A stretch of DNA of 64,000 bases from Streptomyces europaeiscabiei. GTDB taxonomy: Bacteria > Actinomycetota > Actinomycetes > Streptomycetales > Streptomycetaceae. Positions 33,318 to 42,192 of the stretch are shown here, piece by piece. How positions within the stretch are numbered: position 1 is the first letter of the stretch; every line of letters begins with the position of its first letter. The stretch covers positions 2,360,001 through 2,424,000 of the forward strand of contig NZ_CP107841.1 of assembly GCF_036346855.1 (NCBI RefSeq). The letters run 5' to 3'. Position numbers and translations under genes: made by a program. The notes under the pieces were generated by a model that made no database searches, was not told the DNA's origin, and saw nothing but the letters and a program-made list of their open reading frames with translations.

Positions 33318-33617
33318 GGGTCGGCTCTGTTCCTTCGGTGACGGGGCGCACGATCGTGCTCGGGCTCCCTGCACAACGTCACGGCGGCGCGCGAGGACCG
33401 GTTCAACCGTGCGTGTTTCTTTCGAGAACCGATGCGGAACCGGCCGGGACGTGCGGTGGTCCCGAGGGTTACCCCTCTACTTCGGCCTCCCGCCCATGAA
33501 GTCATTGCTGGCCGACGACGACCAGAGATAGCTTCGGGCTGCACCACCAACGTCATGTACCTGCCCAGGCACCCGTGTGTCCCGGGCCGGTTTCTTTGAA
33601 AATGATGTGGAGATCCC
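33318..33617. other. Divergent promoter region between the symporter operon and the subtilase
   Basis: 300 bp with starts on both sides. I see GTGGAGATCCC as the subtilase ribosome site and no clear operator. A few AT-rich words (GTTTCTTTCGAGAA near 33416; TTTCTTTGAAAATGATG near 33590) stand out. Confidence 0.5.
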
Positions 33618-35150
33618 ATGGCTCATCTGCGCTCCAGACGACGGCTCGCCCTCGCGGTGCCGGTCGTCCTGTCGCTGACCGCCTCGCTCGGTTTCCTGCC
33701 GGGCGTCGCCTCGGCGGCCCCGCTCGCGGCGTCCACCGCCGCGACGGCGGAGGGCCCGAACCTCTCGTACGTCGTGAACACGAAGACGAACAAGCGCACG
33801 ATAGCCGCCGTGCAGGAGGCGATAGCCGAGGCCGGCGGCAAGATCGTGATCACGTACGCCGAGATCGGCGTGATCGTGGTCCACTCGACCGACCCGACAT
33901 TCGGCGCGACGATCCGCGCCGTGCGTGGTGTGGAGTCGGCCGGTGCCACCCGGACCTCCCCGCTGACGCCCGCCGGTACGACGGACGTGGGTGCCGTCGA
34001 CTACCTGACGGCCGCGGAGGCCGCGAAGGTGAAGGCCGCCTCGGCGGACATGCCCGACGCCGAGCCCCTTGAGGCCGACCAGTGGGACCTGCGGTCGATC
34101 GGCGCCGACAAGGCCGCGAAGATCAACCCGGGCAGTGCGAACGTCACCGTCGCCGTGATCGACACCGGCGTCGACGACACCCACCCGGACCTCGCGCCGA
34201 ACTTCTCCGCCGCCCAGTCCGCCAACTGCAACGGCGGTGTCGCGGACACCAGCGAGGGCTCCTGGCGGCCGTACACCCCGCAGGACTACCACGGCACCCA
34301 CGTGGCCGGTGAGATAGCCGCGGCCCGCAACGGCGTCGGTGTCGCCGGCGTCGCGCCGGGCGTGAAGGTCTCCAGCATCAACGTGACCGACCGCAGCAGC
34401 GGCCTCTTCTACGCGGAGAGCGTCGTCTGCGCGTTCGTGTTCGCCGCCGACCACGGCGTGGAGATCACGAACAACAGCTACTACGTCGACCCGTGGCTCT
34501 ACAACTGCATGGACGACCCGGACCAGCGGGCGATCGTCGACGCGGTCAACCGGGCCCAGGAGTACGCCACGAAGGAGGGCACGCTGCACCTCGCGTCGGC
34601 GGGCAACTCCAACCACGACCTCGCCTCCGACGCGATCGTGGACGCCTCCAGCCCCAACGACACCACGCCGGTCCAGCGCACCATCGACCCGAGCGAGTGC
34701 TTCGACGTCCCGACCCAGCTTCCGGGTGTCGTCACGGTGAGCTCGACGGGCGTGAAGAACGAGAAGTCGTACTTCTCCACGTACGGCAACGGTGTCGTCG
34801 ACATCGCGGCGCCGGGCGGCGACGGCCGCTACCAGATCCCGGACACCCCGTCGAAGAACGGCCGCATCCTGTCCACGATGCCGAACGGCGCGTACGGCTA
34901 CCTGCAGGGCACGTCGATGGCGTCGCCGCACGCCGCCGGTGTCGCCGCGCTGCTGAAGTCCACGCACCCGGGGGCCAACCCGGGCCGGCTGCAGCGGCTG
35001 CTGAAGGCCGAGGCGGACAAGCACGCCTGCCCGACGTCGTACGACCAGAACGGCGACGGCACTCAGGACGCGGTGTGTGAGGGCGACGCGAGCCTGAACG
35101 GCTTCTACGGGTTCGGCATCGTCAACGCCCTGAAGGCCGTCAAGAAGTAA
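33618..35150 (+). CDS. Secreted S8-family serine protease (subtilase)
   Basis: 510 residues. A signal peptide (1-36, arginine-rich start, then a hydrophobic core ending ASAAP) and a propeptide-like region (about 50-155) are followed by the catalytic domain with Asp in VAVIDTGVDDTHPDL, His in DYHGTHVAGEIAA and Ser in GTSMASPHAAGVAALL. Cysteine pairs (SANCNGG/VVCAF, YNCMD/SECFD, HACPT/DAVCEG) suggest disulfides in the exported enzyme. It is monocistronic with a terminator at 35264. Substrates are unknown; such proteases often act during differentiation. Confidence 0.94.
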   Translation: MAHLRSRRRLALAVPVVLSLTASLGFLPGVASAAPLAASTAATAEGPNLSYVVNTKTNKRTIAAVQEAIAEAGGKIVITYAEIGVIVVHSTDPTFGATIRAVRGVESAGATRTSPLTPAGTTDVGAVDYLTAAEAAKVKAASADMPDAEPLEADQWDLRSIGADKAAKINPGSANVTVAVIDTGVDDTHPDLAPNFSAAQSANCNGGVADTSEGSWRPYTPQDYHGTHVAGEIAAARNGVGVAGVAPGVKVSSINVTDRSSGLFYAESVVCAFVFAADHGVEITNNSYYVDPWLYNCMDDPDQRAIVDAVNRAQEYATKEGTLHLASAGNSNHDLASDAIVDASSPNDTTPVQRTIDPSECFDVPTQLPGVVTVSSTGVKNEKSYFSTYGNGVVDIAAPGGDGRYQIPDTPSKNGRILSTMPNGAYGYLQGTSMASPHAAGVAALLKSTHPGANPGRLQRLLKAEADKHACPTSYDQNGDGTQDAVCEGDASLNGFYGFGIVNALKAVKK

Positions 35151-35263
35151 CCCTCGTCGCCGGGGAGCACAAGAATCTCGCGGGACCGGTTCCCGCACAG
35201 CTCACGGCACGCACATCGACACGTTGGACGCGGTGCACAGGCAGGGGTTCTCCTGCCGAGGTC

Positions 35264-35292
35264 GGGCCGGGCGGTGGCACACCGTCCGGCCC
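35264..35292 (+). terminator. Terminator after the subtilase gene
   Basis: GGGCCGGGCGGT (35264-35275) pairs with ACCGTCCGGCCC (35281-35292) around a 5-nt loop, with one G-T pair. It is immediately followed by the next promoter. Confidence 0.75.
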
Positions 35293-35300
35293 TTCCGTTG

Positions 35301-35306
35301 CATAGT
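35301..35306 (+). promoter_or_regulatory. -10 hexamer before the CoA-transferase gene
   Basis: CATAGT, 7 nt before ATG 35314, without a ribosome site: probable leaderless transcript. Confidence 0.5.
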
Positions 35307-35313
35307 GCGGGTC

Positions 35314-36705
35314 ATGACAGAGATGAACCATGCGTGGGCGGCCCTGGGCGGCGACCCCGTCCTGTTGCCGAGGGTCTCGACCGTCGTGCGGGACGGGGTG
35401 CTGGACGCCCGGCTTCCGGTACGGGAGCTGGCGCGGGCCTGCGTGGGGGTGTGCGCCCTGGCGGCGGCCGAGTTGGGGGCGCGCCGGGCCGGGCTCGCGG
35501 AGGTACCCCGGGTACGGGTGGACGACGGGGCGGTCGGTACCGCCTTCGTGAGTGAACGGCATCTGCTGGTCGACGGGCGGGCGCCGGTCTCCTTCGCGCC
35601 GCTGTCGCGGTTCTGGCGGACGGCGGACGGCTGGGTTCGGACGCACGCCAACTATCCGCACCACCGGGGGCGGTTGCTGTCCGCGCTGGGGGTGCCCAGG
35701 ACCTCTCCCGACCCGGTCGCCGCCGTCGGCGAGGCGCTCGCCGAACGGTCGTCCCTGGAGGTCGAGGAGACCGTGTACGCGGCCGGGGGCCTCGCGGTCG
35801 CCCTGCGGACGGCCGAGGAGTGGGCGGCGCACGAGCAGGCGGCGGCTGTGCGGGGCGGGCCGCTGGTCGAGTGGCAGCGGTTGGACGGTGTCGGCACTCC
35901 ACGCGCGCGCGTGCTCGGCCCTTTGACCGAGGCGCCTTTGTCGCCCGCCGCCGGTGTGCGGGTCCTGGACCTGACCCGGGTCATCGCGGGGCCGGTCGCC
36001 ACCCGGACGCTCGCCCTGCTGGGCGCGGACGTGCTGCGCGTCGACCCACCGGGAATGCCCGAGATCCTCGACCAGCACGCCGACACGGGCTTCGGGAAGC
36101 GGTCGGCGACGCTCGATCTGACGGTGCGGGCGGACCGCCGGGTCTTCGACGACCTGTTGGCGCAGGCGGACGTCGTCGTCCTGGGATACCGGCCAGGGGC
36201 GCTCGGCCGGTTCGCGCTCACGCCCGACGCGCCGGCCCTGCGACGGCCCGGACTCGTGGTCGCCCAGTTGTCGGCCTGGGGCGGGACCGGGCCGTGGGCC
36301 GAGCGGCGGGGCTTCGACAGCCTGGTGCAGGTGGCCACCGGGATCGCCGCGGCCGAGGGGTCGAGCCGGAAGCCGGGTGCCCTGCCCGCGCAGGCCCTCG
36401 ACCATGGCACGGGGTATCTGCTGGCCGCGGCGGTCCTGCGCGCACTCACCGACCGGACCGAGGAGGGCGGAGCCCGGCTCGTCCGGCTGTCGCTCGCGCG
36501 AACGGCGGCCTGGTTGACGGACGGGATCGAGCGCCGTCCGGACGGGCACGAAGTCCGCGGCGGACCGGCGGCACGGCTCGCCGAGCGCGACAGCCCGCTG
36601 GGACGGCTGCGGTACGCGCCGTCGCCGGTCTCCTTCGAGGGCGGGCCGGGTGACTGGGCACGGCCGCCGGGGCGTTGGGGAGCGGACGAGGCGCGTTGGC
36701 GTTGA
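35314..36705 (+). CDS. CaiB/BaiF-type (family III) CoA-transferase
   Basis: 463 residues from ATG 35314. The N-terminal 200 residues are a degenerate half (WRTADGWVRTHANYPHH); the C-terminal half has the family III pattern VRVLDLTRVIAGPVATRTLALLGADVLRVDPP, GFGKRSATLDL, GFDSLVQVATGIA and LDHGTGYLLAAAVLRAL. The aspartate of LDHGTG sits where the catalytic Asp of formyl-CoA transferase falls. It likely moves CoA between carboxylic acids; substrate unknown. It may be leaderless. Confidence 0.85.
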   Translation: MTEMNHAWAALGGDPVLLPRVSTVVRDGVLDARLPVRELARACVGVCALAAAELGARRAGLAEVPRVRVDDGAVGTAFVSERHLLVDGRAPVSFAPLSRFWRTADGWVRTHANYPHHRGRLLSALGVPRTSPDPVAAVGEALAERSSLEVEETVYAAGGLAVALRTAEEWAAHEQAAAVRGGPLVEWQRLDGVGTPRARVLGPLTEAPLSPAAGVRVLDLTRVIAGPVATRTLALLGADVLRVDPPGMPEILDQHADTGFGKRSATLDLTVRADRRVFDDLLAQADVVVLGYRPGALGRFALTPDAPALRRPGLVVAQLSAWGGTGPWAERRGFDSLVQVATGIAAAEGSSRKPGALPAQALDHGTGYLLAAAVLRALTDRTEEGGARLVRLSLARTAAWLTDGIERRPDGHEVRGGPAARLAERDSPLGRLRYAPSPVSFEGGPGDWARPPGRWGADEARWR

Positions 36706-36805
36706 GTCACCGGAGGCCCTGAACCGTACGTATGGGAGGATTGTCGAACTGCCAGTTGTTTTCCGGCACTTGCCCTGGTCTGGTGCGACTGGTCAACTTT
36801 TCGGG

Positions 36806-37855
36806 GTGAACCTGACGAGACGCACGGTGGAGGCGACGGAAGCGGGGGCGAAGGCGGGGGCGGACGGCCCCGAGCCGAGTTCCGGGCGGCCCGGCGGTGG
36901 GGCCGGCCGGGCCGTCGCCGTACTCGTTCTGGTGGCCGTGGGCGCACTGATCCCCCTCCTCGGCCCGCGTGCCGCGCTGGACGGTACCGGTGAGGCCGGG
37001 GCGCCCGGGGCGGGTGGCATCGCCCTGCTGCGGGCGGTGCTGCTGGCGGCGTTGTGTGTGCCGGTGGGTGAGCTGTTCGTGGCGTGGCTGGTGCGGCGGG
37101 TGCCGGGCGCGCGCCGGGAGGCACCACGCAGTTGGGCTCCGTGGGCGGCGGGGGCCGGTTTCATGGCCTCGTTGGGGCTGGCCTCGGTCGTGGCCACGGG
37201 CAATCTGGTGCCGGACTCCCCCGCCGACATGGACGTGGGCGGCCTCTACGAGACCCGGGACGGCAGACTCGCGCTCCTGGAGGTCAACGCCTTCGCGGCG
37301 GCCGGTCTGCTCGCGCTCTCCCGCAGACCCGCCGCCCAGGCTCTGCCCCTGGCCGCGGTTGTCGTCGCGGAGGCGCTGCGCGCCCACCCCACCACGGAGT
37401 ACAGCCCGCTCATCGGCACCGGTCTGACCCTGGTGCACCTGGCGTGCGCGGCACTGTGGGCGGGCGGACTGCTCCACGTCCTGCGGATGGTGCGCCTGCG
37501 CGCGTGGCGCTCGACGCAGGCAGGCGCCGCCGTGCTGGGCCGCTACGCGCGCGTGGCCGCCGTCCTGTTCGCCGGCATCACCGCCACCGGTGTGTGGAGC
37601 ACACTGCGCCGGATGCCGCCGGGCACGGTCCTCGACCAGCTGACGGAGACGGCGTACGGGCGCGCCCTGCTCGCCAAGGTGCTCCTCGTGGCCGCCGTCG
37701 CCGCCCTCGCCCTCCGGGCCCGGCTGCGGCTGCGCCGCGCGAGCGACGACCGGCTCGACATCTGCGCTCCCGCGCGCGCCGAGGTGGCGGTGCTGGGCGC
37801 GGTCGTCGCGGTGTCGGCGCTGCTGACGGCACTGCCGGTGCCGATCCGCTGGTGA
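36806..37855 (+). CDS. CopD-like copper-resistance/export membrane protein
   Basis: 349 residues from GTG 36806; the frame is open back to 36650, but that part is not protein-like. About eight membrane helices span 35-345. CopD-type features are HLACAALWAGGLLHVLRMVRLR, RYARVAAVLFAGITATGVW and YGRALLAKVLLVAAVAALAL. Such proteins import or handle copper at the membrane, often beside CopC or YcnJ-type genes; none is adjacent here, so the metal role is inferred. The ribosome site is weak. Confidence 0.75.
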   Translation: MNLTRRTVEATEAGAKAGADGPEPSSGRPGGGAGRAVAVLVLVAVGALIPLLGPRAALDGTGEAGAPGAGGIALLRAVLLAALCVPVGELFVAWLVRRVPGARREAPRSWAPWAAGAGFMASLGLASVVATGNLVPDSPADMDVGGLYETRDGRLALLEVNAFAAAGLLALSRRPAAQALPLAAVVVAEALRAHPTTEYSPLIGTGLTLVHLACAALWAGGLLHVLRMVRLRAWRSTQAGAAVLGRYARVAAVLFAGITATGVWSTLRRMPPGTVLDQLTETAYGRALLAKVLLVAAVAALALRARLRLRRASDDRLDICAPARAEVAVLGAVVAVSALLTALPVPIRW

Positions 37856-37905
37856 GTACGCGCGGGGGGTGCGGATCCTTCGTGCGGTCGGGCTGTTCGG
37901 CCTGG

Positions 37906-38610
37906 TCAGACCGTGTTCGTGGGCGCCTCGCCGTACGCCGGGGTGGAACGGGGACGCGCGCCTGGGGTGCCGAGGACTCCCCGGACCAGCAGGTACTGGG
38001 CCGCCAGGTAGGTGAGCATGATCCACAGGTCGGGGCGGGGCGGCTGCGGCCACTCGGCGACGCCGGTCGCGATGAGCATGTCCGACACCACGAAGAGCGC
38101 GCCGCCGAGCCCCGCGACGAGCCCCAGCCGCGCGGCGGCCCACGCCATCGTGGTCAGCAGGGCGCTGTATGCGGCGACGGGGAGCCGTAGATCCGTCGGC
38201 AGGCCGGGCCACAGACTCGCGACGGCAACGACCAGGGCGAAGGCGTACGCGACGCCGTGCACGAGGGGATTCTGAGCGGCACGCGCGCGTGGAGCACCGG
38301 TCCCGGGCTGCCCGAGCCTGCGGAAGAGCATGAGGTAGCAGACGTGCCCCACCGCGAAGGAGCCCATTCCGGCGAGGAAGGCCGGCTCGGCGTCGGAGAG
38401 GAGCAGCACGTCTCCGCCCCATCCGAACAGCAGGGCGGCGACCAGGGGTCCCGGCGCACCGCGCGTGTACGCGTACGCCGCGAGCAACGGCATCAGCAGG
38501 GGCTTGGCGACGACGTGCCCGGGAGCGGAACCGAGGGCGAGGGCCACGAGGTCGACGACGGCGGCGGCCCCGAAGGCGACGAGGAGGACCGATGCCCTGT
38601 CCGGTCTCAC
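37906..38610 (-). CDS. YhhN/TMEM86-family lysoplasmalogenase-like membrane protein
   Basis: 234 residues from GTG 38610, overlapping the upstream desaturase stop by 4 nt. Eight short hydrophobic segments; family blocks include KPLLMPLLAAYAY, LLFGWGGDVLLL, FAVGHVCYLMLF, and GGALFVVSDMLIA. Members hydrolyse the vinyl-ether bond of lysoplasmalogens in animals; the bacterial role is not settled. Coupling to a sterol-desaturase-type enzyme suggests a shared lipid-ether task. Confidence 0.88.
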   Translation of the reverse strand: MRPDRASVLLVAFGAAAVVDLVALALGSAPGHVVAKPLLMPLLAAYAYTRGAPGPLVAALLFGWGGDVLLLSDAEPAFLAGMGSFAVGHVCYLMLFRRLGQPGTGAPRARAAQNPLVHGVAYAFALVVAVASLWPGLPTDLRLPVAAYSALLTTMAWAAARLGLVAGLGGALFVVSDMLIATGVAEWPQPPRPDLWIMLTYLAAQYLLVRGVLGTPGARPRSTPAYGEAPTNTV

Positions 38611-39500
38611 GCGGCCGTCCCCGGGACCGTGGCCGCGCCCTCGTCGGTCACCGCGGCCCGCTCGGACGGCTGTGCGGGCTTCCAACCGGGACCGCGGAGC
38701 ACCCGCCCCGCTCGCTCGCCCCAGCTCCCGGCGGCCTTCAGGTCCTTGGCGATGGAGACGTACTCGTGGGTGGCGACCCGCAGCGGGTTGTACGTGTCGA
38801 TGTTCTTCGTCAGCCCGTACACCGGCCGCTCGGTCTCCTCGACGAACGACCCGAAGAGCCGGTCCCAGACGATGAGGATGCCGCCGAAGTTACGGTCCAG
38901 GTAGCCGCCCTGGGAGGCGTGGTGGACCCGGTGGTGCGACGGCGTGTTGAAGACGAACTCGAACGCGCGGGGCAGCTTCCCGATCCGCTCGGTGTGGATC
39001 CAGAACTGGTAGACGAGGTTGGCGGAGGAGCAGAAGGCGAGCGCGGCCGGGTGCACGCCGAGGGCGATGAGCGGGACGTAGAAGGGCCACACGGTCAGGG
39101 TCGTCCAGGGCTGCCGCAGCGCGGTGGTCAGGTTGAACTTCCGGCTGGAGTGGTGGACCACATGGCAGGCCCAGAGGATCCGGATCACGTGGTGGCCGCG
39201 GTGCGACCAGTAGTAGAAGAAGTCCTGCGCGAGCAGCATCAGGGGGACCATCCACCACAGGACGGGGACGCGCAGCGGGGTCAGCTCGTGGATCGCCGTG
39301 TAGATCGCGACGATCGGGATCTTCCACAGGAAGTCGAAGACGAGACTCCCCAGCCCCATGCCGACACTCGTCGCGGCGTCCTTCGCCTCGTACCCCGCGG
39401 CATCGTCGTCCGGATGCATCCGGACACTGATCACCTCGATCACGGTGAGCAGCACGAAGGCGGGTATCGACCACAGCACGACATCGGGCAGGTTCGGCAT
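38607..39500 (-). CDS. Sterol desaturase/fatty acid hydroxylase family protein
   Basis: 297 residues with about four membrane helices and the di-iron histidine clusters HRGHH (about 135), HVVHHSS (about 150) and HRVHHASQGGYLD (about 225). Close relatives include alkylglycerol monooxygenase-like and bacterial sterol-desaturase-type enzymes. It probably hydroxylates or desaturates a membrane lipid using O2. It is first gene of an operon with the YhhN protein (4-nt overlap), which makes an ether-lipid substrate plausible. Start ATG 39500. Confidence 0.9.
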   Translation of the reverse strand: MPNLPDVVLWSIPAFVLLTVIEVISVRMHPDDDAAGYEAKDAATSVGMGLGSLVFDFLWKIPIVAIYTAIHELTPLRVPVLWWMVPLMLLAQDFFYYWSHRGHHVIRILWACHVVHHSSRKFNLTTALRQPWTTLTVWPFYVPLIALGVHPAALAFCSSANLVYQFWIHTERIGKLPRAFEFVFNTPSHHRVHHASQGGYLDRNFGGILIVWDRLFGSFVEETERPVYGLTKNIDTYNPLRVATHEYVSIAKDLKAAGSWGERAGRVLRGPGWKPAQPSERAAVTDEGAATVPGTAA

Positions 39501-39926
39501 GTGGGCACGGTAGATCCGCTGGTCGGCTGGGGCTAGACGTTGTTACTGACAAGTATTTCCGGGGGTACGCGCTTGCTTCTTGGAGTCCTCCACCAATACG
39601 AGGGGCCGCGGGAAGGGCATGGGAGGGGCGCGGGAAAGGCACGGGAGAAGCACGGGAGGGGCACGGCCAGTGGTCGGCCCACGATGCGCGCCCACTGACC
39701 AGTTGTTCAATATGCGCCGCGGGCCGAGGAGTTGAAGCCGCCAGGTTCCACCGAGCGGGCCAACGCCTCGGTGAGGGTGGGCGAGTCGGTGTCGGGGCGC
39801 GAGCGGCCTCCCTCGCCGAACCGTCCGAACCGTCCGAACTGGCATACGCCGCGCCGCCCTCCACCCCCCACACCGCCGCAGCCTCGGGTAACAGGCTGTC
39901 AGTCTCGGCCCGTATCCTCATGGACC
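39501..39926. other. Gene-free region with purine-rich repeats
   Basis: 426 bp between the desaturase operon and the exonuclease. 39609-39666 is a purine-rich run of imperfect GCACGGGAG-type units; CCGAACCGT is repeated near 39820; CAGTGG...CCACTG near 39669-39695 forms an inverted repeat. An ORF on the minus strand here lacks credible composition. Confidence 0.6.
39913..39918 (+). promoter_or_regulatory. -10 hexamer before the exonuclease gene
   Basis: TATCCT, 8 nt before ATG 39927, no ribosome site: probable leaderless start. Confidence 0.5.
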
Positions 39927-40922
39927 ATGCTCGAAGACCACACGACCGCAGCGTCGCAAGCGCCTTGGCCGGCCGCGTATCCACAGGGGTACGCGGTCGT
40001 CGACGTGGAGACGACCGGGCTGGCCCGGGACGACCGGATAATTTCGGCGGCTGTGTACAGACTCGACGCGCGGGGCGAGGTCGAGGACCACTGGTACACG
40101 TTGGTGAATCCGGAGCGGGACCCGGGGCCGGTGTGGATCCACGGGCTGACGAGTGACGTGCTCGAAGGAGCGCCGCTCTTCCAGGAGATCGCGGAGGAGT
40201 TCTCGTCGCGGCTCGCGGACCGTGTGCTCGTCGCGCACAACGCGGTGTTCGACTGGTCGATGATCGCCCGGGAGTACGCGCGCGCGGAGGCCGAAGCGCC
40301 GGTGCGACAGCGGCTGTGCACGATCGCGTTGTCGAAGGAGCTGGGGCTGCCTCTGCCGAACCACAAGCTGGAGTCGCTGGCCGCGCACTTCGGGGTCGTA
40401 CAGCAGCGGGCGCACCACGCGCTGGACGACGCTCGGGTGTTGGCGGAGGCGTTCCGGCCGAGTCTGCGGGTCGCTGCCGCGAGCGGTGTACGGCTGCCGC
40501 TGCACGAGTGCCGGCCGCTGACCGAGTGGCGGGACAGCCCCGCCGCGTCCCGGATCGGGCAGCAGGCGGGCCCCGGCGGCTACGGCAGCTATCGACCGAC
40601 CAGTTGGCGGCCCTCGCGGAAGCGGCCCGCATGCCCCCATCCCAATCCCGGTCGTTACGAAGACGGCAAACCGCTCAAGCAGGGCATGCGGGTCGCCTTC
40701 TCCGGGGACACGTCGATCGAACGCGACCTGCTGGAGGACCGCGCGATCGAGGCCGGGCTGCACGTCGCGACGAGCCTGTCCCGGGTGACCAGCCTGCTCG
40801 TCACCAACGACCCGGACTCGAACACGTCGAAGGTCGTCAAGGCCCGGCAGTACGGAACGCCGGTCGTGGACGAGGCGGGGTTCGGGCAGTTGCTCCGGGA
40901 TGTCGAGCCCGCGGACGAGTGA
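39927..40922 (+). CDS. DnaQ-like 3'-5' exonuclease with C-terminal BRCT-like domain
   Basis: 331 residues. The exonuclease domain (about 18-185) has ExoI YAVVDVETTGL, ExoII AHNAVFDWSMIA and ExoIII HHALDDARV, all acidic residues kept. After a basic linker, residues 245-325 resemble a BRCT fold (MRVAFSGDTSIERDLLEDRAIEAG, then VTSLLVTNDPDSNTSKVVKAR). This is the actinobacterial epsilon-like/DEDDh exonuclease group, probably in DNA repair rather than the replicase core. Possibly leaderless. Confidence 0.9.
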   Translation: MLEDHTTAASQAPWPAAYPQGYAVVDVETTGLARDDRIISAAVYRLDARGEVEDHWYTLVNPERDPGPVWIHGLTSDVLEGAPLFQEIAEEFSSRLADRVLVAHNAVFDWSMIAREYARAEAEAPVRQRLCTIALSKELGLPLPNHKLESLAAHFGVVQQRAHHALDDARVLAEAFRPSLRVAAASGVRLPLHECRPLTEWRDSPAASRIGQQAGPGGYGSYRPTSWRPSRKRPACPHPNPGRYEDGKPLKQGMRVAFSGDTSIERDLLEDRAIEAGLHVATSLSRVTSLLVTNDPDSNTSKVVKARQYGTPVVDEAGFGQLLRDVEPADE

Positions 40923-41026
40923 GTCGGGGGCTCGCCTGCGGAGACGGCCGTACGGATGGGTGATTGGCGCGCGACTCGCCCGCCGCCCTCTCGCCCGCAC
41001 GGTGGCGACGGCTCACCCTGTGGCGC

Positions 41027-41260
41027 ATGGCGAGATGCGAAGTCTGCGGCAATGACTATGGAATGACCTTCGAGATTCACGCTCAGGGAGCGGTGCACGT
41101 CTTCGACTGCTTCTCCTGCGCGATCCACCGCATGGCCCCCATCTGCGAGCACTGCCGGGTGCAGATCATCGGCCAGGGCGTCGAGGTCGAGGGGCACTGG
41201 TACTGCGGCGCCCACTGCGCGCGGGCCGAGGGGAAGGCGGGGATCGTCGACAAGGTCTGA
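41027..41260 (+). CDS. Small zinc-ribbon/metallothionein-like protein
   Basis: 77 residues from ATG 41027. Eight metal ligands pair as CEVCG, CFSCAIH, CEHC and CGAHCA, with histidines close by: a LIM-like two-zinc module. I recall actinobacterial proteins of this pattern listed as prokaryotic metallothionein-like. It could store or buffer zinc or copper, or bind nucleic acid. No ribosome site is clear and no operon partner is evident. Confidence 0.75.
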   Translation: MARCEVCGNDYGMTFEIHAQGAVHVFDCFSCAIHRMAPICEHCRVQIIGQGVEVEGHWYCGAHCARAEGKAGIVDKV

Positions 41261-41328
41261 CCACGCTCCGGGAAGGGCCCACGAGGTCCGAGCGCACACC
41301 CGCCCGAACACGCCCCACGACCGAGTTG

Positions 41329-41334
41329 TACGGT
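41329..41334 (+). promoter_or_regulatory. -10 hexamer before the SURF1 gene
   Basis: TACGGT, 6 nt before GTG 41341: probable leaderless transcript. Confidence 0.55.
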
Positions 41335-41340
41335 CGTGGG

Positions 41341-42144
41341 GTGTACCGCTTCCTGTTGTCCCGGCAGTGGGTGATCCTCACGCTGCTCTCGCTCGTCCTG
41401 ATCCCGACCATGGTCAGGCTGGGTATTTGGCAGATGCATCGCTACGAGGAGCGCAGCGCGCGGAATCAGCTCGTCGCCGACGCGCTGGCCGCGAAGCCGG
41501 TGCCCGTGGAGCGGCTGACCTCCTCCGGGCACACCGTCACCAGCGGCGAGCGCTACCGCGCGGTGACCGCGAAGGGCCACTTCGACACCGACGACGAGGT
41601 CGTCGTCCGACGTCGCGTCAACGCCGACGACGAGGTCGGTTTCCATGTCCTGACCCCGTTCGTGCTCGACGACGGCAAGGTGCTGCTCGTCAACCGGGGC
41701 TGGATCCCCGCGGACGGCCCGAGCCAGACCGCGTTCCCCAGGATTCCCGCGCCCGCCCGCGGCGAGGTCACCGTCACGGGGCGGCTGATGCCGGACGAGA
41801 CGACCGAAGCGAGCGGTATCAAGGATCTCCAGGGCCTGCCGGACCGACAGATCATGCTGATCAACAGCGAGCGGGAGGCGGACCGCCTCGGTGTCCAGGT
41901 GCTCGGCGGCTACCTCGCGCAGACAGCGCCCGAGCCCAAGGGCGACACCCCGGAACAGCTCGGCAGCCCCGGCGACGAGAACGCCGCGCTGAACTACGCC
42001 TACGCCCTGCAGTGGTGGCTCTTCGCCCTCGGCGTTCCCATCGGCTACGTCGTCCTCGTGCGCCGGGAGCGCCGCGACCGTGCGGCGGCCGCGGCCGCCG
42101 CGGCGGCGGCGGAAGAGAAGGAGGCGGCGCCCGCTCCGGCGTAG
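41341..42144 (+). CDS. SURF1-family cytochrome oxidase assembly protein
   Basis: 267 residues from GTG 41341. A membrane helix near the N-terminus (WVILTLLSLVLIPTMVRLG, then WQMHR) and a second near 222-245 (WWLFALGVPIGYVVLVRR) flank an extracytoplasmic domain with VLLVNRGWIPADG and the YAYALQWW motif. SURF1 helps insert haem a into cytochrome aa3 oxidase. The Ala-rich tail with ten or more alanines is species-specific. It is convergent with the next gene. Confidence 0.92.
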   Translation: MYRFLLSRQWVILTLLSLVLIPTMVRLGIWQMHRYEERSARNQLVADALAAKPVPVERLTSSGHTVTSGERYRAVTAKGHFDTDDEVVVRRRVNADDEVGFHVLTPFVLDDGKVLLVNRGWIPADGPSQTAFPRIPAPARGEVTVTGRLMPDETTEASGIKDLQGLPDRQIMLINSEREADRLGVQVLGGYLAQTAPEPKGDTPEQLGSPGDENAALNYAYALQWWLFALGVPIGYVVLVRRERRDRAAAAAAAAAAEEKEAAPAPA

Positions 42145-42192
42145 TCGGAGTCGGAACCGGAGCAGGAACCGGAGCCGGAACCACCGTCGGCC

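Noticed and set aside
33477..35198. Open frame of 573 codons antisense to the subtilase gene
   Set aside because: Val/Arg/Asp-rich shadow; the plus strand has the full Asp-His-Ser protease triad.
39543..39845. 100-codon ORF on the minus strand between the desaturase and exonuclease genes
   Set aside because: Arg/Pro/Thr-rich, covers purine repeats, no ribosome site or motif.
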